A stretch of DNA of 17,425 nucleotides from Alphaproteobacteria bacterium UBA7691 (GTDB lineage: Bacteria > Pseudomonadota > Alphaproteobacteria > Ferrovibrionales > Ferrovibrionaceae): contig DLGP01000138.1 of assembly GCA_002482765.1 (NCBI GenBank), forward strand, positions 932 through 18,356. The letters run 5' to 3'. Below, one piece after another: positions 14,987-17,425 of the stretch; position 1 is the stretch's first letter; each line of letters starts with the position of its first letter. The position numbers were made by a program, and so were the translations under genes. The notes beneath the pieces were generated by a model. That model did no database searches and had not been told where the DNA came from. It saw nothing but the letters and a program-made list of their open reading frames with translations.

Positions 14987-15031
14987 TTGACAGGCCGTGG
15001 CAAAATATACCTACTTACATGTAAGTATAAA
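14987..15031 (+). promoter_or_regulatory. Probable promoter region of the livHMG operon
   Basis: A perfect -35 TTGACA stands at 14987-14992, but the hexamer 17 bases on (CCTACT) is weak. A good -10-like TATAAA lies at 15026-15031 without a matching -35. Either way operator copy A covers the -10/start region. This suggests the transport genes have a separate but co-regulated promoter. Confidence 0.4.
15012..15027. promoter_or_regulatory. Operator copy A: perfect 16-bp palindrome TACTTACATGTAAGTA
   Basis: The two 8-base arms are exact reverse complements. The size and CATG centre are usual for TetR-family dimers controlling acyl-CoA or carboxylate catabolism. It lies 51 bases before livH, and a 13/16 copy lies at 12845-12860. 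The regulator gene itself is not in the window. Confidence 0.7.
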
Positions 15032-15078
15032 AAACGCCGCAGCCGGTCGAACCAATCAACGGCTGTAGGGAGGGAACA

Positions 15079-15933
15079 ATGTTCGAGTTAGCCGAATATC
15101 TTATGCGCGGCGCCTTGCTCGGCGTCACATATGGTCTGCTGGCCTTTCCGGTCAGCCTGCTCTTTGTCACCACCGGATCGGTGGATGTGGCGCTGGGTGC
15201 TTATGCCGTGCTGGCCGCTGCAATCATGTATGTGGTGGGCGGGCCGGCTGGCGTGGCTTTGGCGATTGGCGCAGCGGTGCTGGCATCTGCGGTGGTTGGT
15301 GTCATCTCGATGCGGTTGAACCGGCCCGGCGCGGTGGATCATGTCATCGCCGTGCTCGGCACATTCGGCCTCGCCACCTTCCTTGAATCCTTCATCCTCA
15401 CGCTGTTTGGCACCAGCCCGATGATCCGGCAGCCGTTTGACACGTTCTGGAATATCGGCGGCATCCGCATCAGCCCGCAGATGGGCATCAACATCACGGT
15501 CTGTGTCGCCATTCTGGCCTGCCTGTTTGTGGTGTTGCAGCGCACGCCGTTTGGCCGCTCGATGCGGGCCAGCGCGGTCAACCCGGTGGGGGCGGCACTG
15601 AACGGCATTCCGGTGCGGCTGATCTGGTTCTCCACCTATCTGCTGGGTGGCCTGCTAGCCGGCACGGCCGGCGTGTTGATCCTGTTCACCACGGGCGCCG
15701 ATTACAGCGCGGCGTTCAATTTCACCATCTGGGGCTTCGGCTCGGCGATCATCTTCGGCATGCGCAGCCCGCTGCGCGGCTTTGCCGGCGGCCTGATCAT
15801 CGGCATGGTGCAGGCGATCAGCGCCGGCTACCTGCCAGGCGCCTGGGCCACGGCAACGCCACTGGTATTCATCTTCATCATTCTGTCGCTGGGCCGCATG
15901 AACCAGATTGCCGCCACGGGAGGGCGTGTGTGA
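15079..15933 (+). CDS. livH: LivH-type branched-chain/carboxylate ABC transporter permease
   Basis: The 284-residue protein has about eight hydrophobic helices and the LivH pattern: GALLGVTYGLLAFPVSLLFV, GAYAVLAAAIMY, then the permease loop with GRSMRASAVNPVGAALNGI and the end FAGGLIIGMVQAISAGYLPG. It forms half of the membrane channel of a LIV-type importer; such systems carry leucine-type amino acids but also urea, aromatic acids and other carboxylates. AGGGAGGG at 15067-15074 precedes the ATG at 15079. LivM follows with a 1-base overlap. Given the catabolic genes upstream and the shared operator, the cargo is probably the substrate of those enzymes rather than an amino acid. Confidence 0.88.
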   Translation: MFELAEYLMRGALLGVTYGLLAFPVSLLFVTTGSVDVALGAYAVLAAAIMYVVGGPAGVALAIGAAVLASAVVGVISMRLNRPGAVDHVIAVLGTFGLATFLESFILTLFGTSPMIRQPFDTFWNIGGIRISPQMGINITVCVAILACLFVVLQRTPFGRSMRASAVNPVGAALNGIPVRLIWFSTYLLGGLLAGTAGVLILFTTGADYSAAFNFTIWGFGSAIIFGMRSPLRGFAGGLIIGMVQAISAGYLPGAWATATPLVFIFIILSLGRMNQIAATGGRV

Positions 15934-16922
15934 TGCAAGGCACACTGCTGCAACGTTGCAAGCCGGCATTGATCATCCTGGCGCTTATTGCCGCGATCAC
16001 GCCGTTCATCCATTCCAGCCCATTCTGGCTCGACAATTCGGTCATGGTGGCAATCTTCGCGCTGTTGGCCTTGTCGGTGGGCATGGCTTATGGCCAGGCC
16101 GGCATCCTGTCGATGGCGCCGGCGGCTTTTGGTTCCATCGGTGCTTTCGCTACCAGCATTGTCACCACGCGCTACGGCCTGTCGCCGCTGGTTGGCCTTG
16201 TGCTGGCGCTGATCCTGCCGATGCTGCTGGCCTATCCGATGGCGCGCGCCATCACGCGGCTGTCGCCATTGCCGCTCTCCATCGCCACCTTGCTGCTCAG
16301 CCTGGTGCTTGAACTTGCCATCCGCGAAGGCGGCAGTTTCACCGGCGGCTATATCGGCCTCTCCGGTATCCCGCCGCTGTGGTTCGCCGAAAGCATTCTG
16401 GAGATGCATGTGCTGGGCTGGTTTGTGGTGGTGGTGGTGCTGGTGCTGTATGCCAACCTGACCGACTCTGCCATCGGCCGCGCGGTCAAGACGGCACAGC
16501 ATGATCCGCTGCGCGCCACGGCTGATGGCGTGAATGTGCCGGCGCTGCTGGCGCTGTATTTTGCACTCTCTGCCTCGGTGGCGGGCTTGGCCGGCTGGCT
16601 CTATGCGCATCACCTGACCTATATGGGGCCGGATTCGCTGACCATGCATGTCTCGATCAAAATCCTGCTGATGGCAGTGATCGGCGGCGCATCCACCTTC
16701 CTCGGCCCGGTGCTGGGCGCAGCCTTCCTCACCCTGATCACGCTCTATCTGCCGGCGGCGGAAACCCAGGGCATGATCTTCGGCACGGTGCTGATCCTGG
16801 TGCTGCTGGTGGCGCCGAACGGAGTGCTGGGCACTAACTGGAAAAAACTGTTTGCCAGCCGGGCGCGTGCGTCCAAGGCTGCTGCCGAACGGGCAAATAC
16901 GGCGCGCGGAGGTGCCGCATGA
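15933..16922 (+). CDS. livM: LivM-type ABC transporter permease
   Basis: The protein has about 329 residues and roughly ten hydrophobic segments. LivM landmarks are LLALSVGMAYGQAGILSMAPAA (where most relatives have 'GQLSLGHAAF'), GRAVKTAQHDPLRATADGVNV and the GGASTFLGPVLGAAF stretch near the end. It pairs with LivH in the membrane. ATG 15933 overlaps the livH stop by one base and has GGGAGGG 8 bases upstream; the GTG 15930 three bases before is an alternative. The C-terminal tail after GTNWKKLF is basic and Ala-rich and not conserved. LivG starts within its stop codon. Confidence 0.87.
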   Translation: MQGTLLQRCKPALIILALIAAITPFIHSSPFWLDNSVMVAIFALLALSVGMAYGQAGILSMAPAAFGSIGAFATSIVTTRYGLSPLVGLVLALILPMLLAYPMARAITRLSPLPLSIATLLLSLVLELAIREGGSFTGGYIGLSGIPPLWFAESILEMHVLGWFVVVVVLVLYANLTDSAIGRAVKTAQHDPLRATADGVNVPALLALYFALSASVAGLAGWLYAHHLTYMGPDSLTMHVSIKILLMAVIGGASTFLGPVLGAAFLTLITLYLPAAETQGMIFGTVLILVLLVAPNGVLGTNWKKLFASRARASKAAAERANTARGGAA

Positions 16923-17425
16923 CCATTCAAGCCAAGAATGTCACTGTTCAATTCGGCGGCGTCACGGCCCTGAAGGATGTTTCCACCACGCTGGAGCGCG
17001 GCAAAATCCTGGCCGTGATCGGGCCGAATGGTTCGGGCAAAAGCACATTGTTCAATGCCATCACCGGCATGGTGAAGCCGACCGGCGGCACCATCCTGGT
17101 GGATGATGAAGTGGTGGACAGCCTGCCGCCCTTCCAGCGTATTGGCCGTGGACTGGCGCGCACCTTCCAGACGCCGCGCTTTGATCCCAAGGTGACGGTG
17201 GAAGAGGCCGTGATGTGCGGCTTCTACCCGGTGAAGCAGGTCGGCTTTATCGCCGCCATGCTGCGGCTGCCTTCGGCCACGCGCGAGGAAGCCGGCTTCC
17301 GCAAACGTTGTGATGAAATTCTCAACGATCTGCAACTTGCCGGCTATCGCGATCTGCCGATGAGCGAATTGCCGATGGGCCGTGTGCGGCTGGTGGAAGT
17401 GGCGCGCGCCATGGCCAACGATCCG
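16919..17425 (+). CDS. livG: LivG-type ABC transporter ATP-binding protein, 3' end outside the window
   Basis: The visible 169 residues begin with TIQAKNVTVQFGGVTALKDVS and hold Walker A GPNGSGKST (35-43), the Q-loop Gln84 in ARTFQTPRF, and the signature region ELPMGRVRLVEVARAMANDP; the Walker B aspartate and H-loop lie beyond the window. The insertion between Q-loop and signature (about 95-145) is typical of LivG. The signature LPMGR (151-155) departs from the usual LS(G/Y)GQ. The start overlaps the livM stop by ATGA. A LivF partner and a periplasmic binding protein are expected downstream or elsewhere. Confidence 0.9.
   Translation, partial: MTIQAKNVTVQFGGVTALKDVSTTLERGKILAVIGPNGSGKSTLFNAITGMVKPTGGTILVDDEVVDSLPPFQRIGRGLARTFQTPRFDPKVTVEEAVMCGFYPVKQVGFIAAMLRLPSATREEAGFRKRCDEILNDLQLAGYRDLPMSELPMGRVRLVEVARAMANDP

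Overview
The window looks like chromosomal DNA of a GC-rich Gram-negative bacterium, most likely an alphaproteobacterium. The reasons are GC-preferring third codon positions, a PutA with the C-terminal end typical of long bifunctional enzymes, a FecI/FecR/TonB-receptor cassette, and tightly overlapping catabolic and LIV-type transport operons. The genus cannot be read from the sequence; a Rhodospirillales-like lineage is only a guess. No RNA gene, insertion sequence, integrase, CRISPR array or origin was seen, and no intergenic gap reaches 300 bases.

Region 1 (1-2877) is a proline/imino-acid block. It holds the 3' end of putA, an XRE-cupin regulator, a DpkA-like Delta1-pyrroline/piperideine-2-carboxylate reductase and a PPOX-fold flavoprotein. 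The last two overlap by ATGA. Repeated TTTGCAT/ATGCAAA inverted sites stand in front of the reductase, with one half-site in front of the regulator, which suggests local control by the XRE-cupin protein. The reductase would make L-proline or L-pipecolate, and PutA next door would oxidise proline to glutamate.

Region 2 (2878-9411) is an iron-acquisition operon. A strong Fur box precedes a FecI-type ECF sigma factor, followed by a FecR-type regulator, a TonB-dependent receptor with an N-terminal STN signalling domain, two small membrane proteins (DUF3325-like and DUF3649-like) and a PepSY-TM protein. This is a cell-surface signalling cassette joined to inner-membrane proteins that probably help release or reduce siderophore iron.

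Region 3 (9412-10500) is a single zinc-free MDR oxidoreductase. Its 3' end forms a perfect 12-bp stem facing the convergent next operon.

Region 4 (10501-17425) is a catabolic and transport locus. On the minus strand are an FAD-linked D-2-hydroxyacid dehydrogenase and an atypical shikimate-dehydrogenase-like protein (overlap ATGA). Divergently on the plus strand are a MaoC hydratase, two SDR dehydrogenases, and the LivH, LivM and partial LivG components of a LIV-type ABC importer. A 16-bp palindrome in front of livH recurs with 13/16 identity inside the promoter between the divergent units, so one unseen repressor (TetR-like by site shape) probably controls the whole locus. The substrate is unknown; an imported carboxylic or hydroxy acid oxidised through CoA-ester and hydroxy/keto steps fits the enzyme set.
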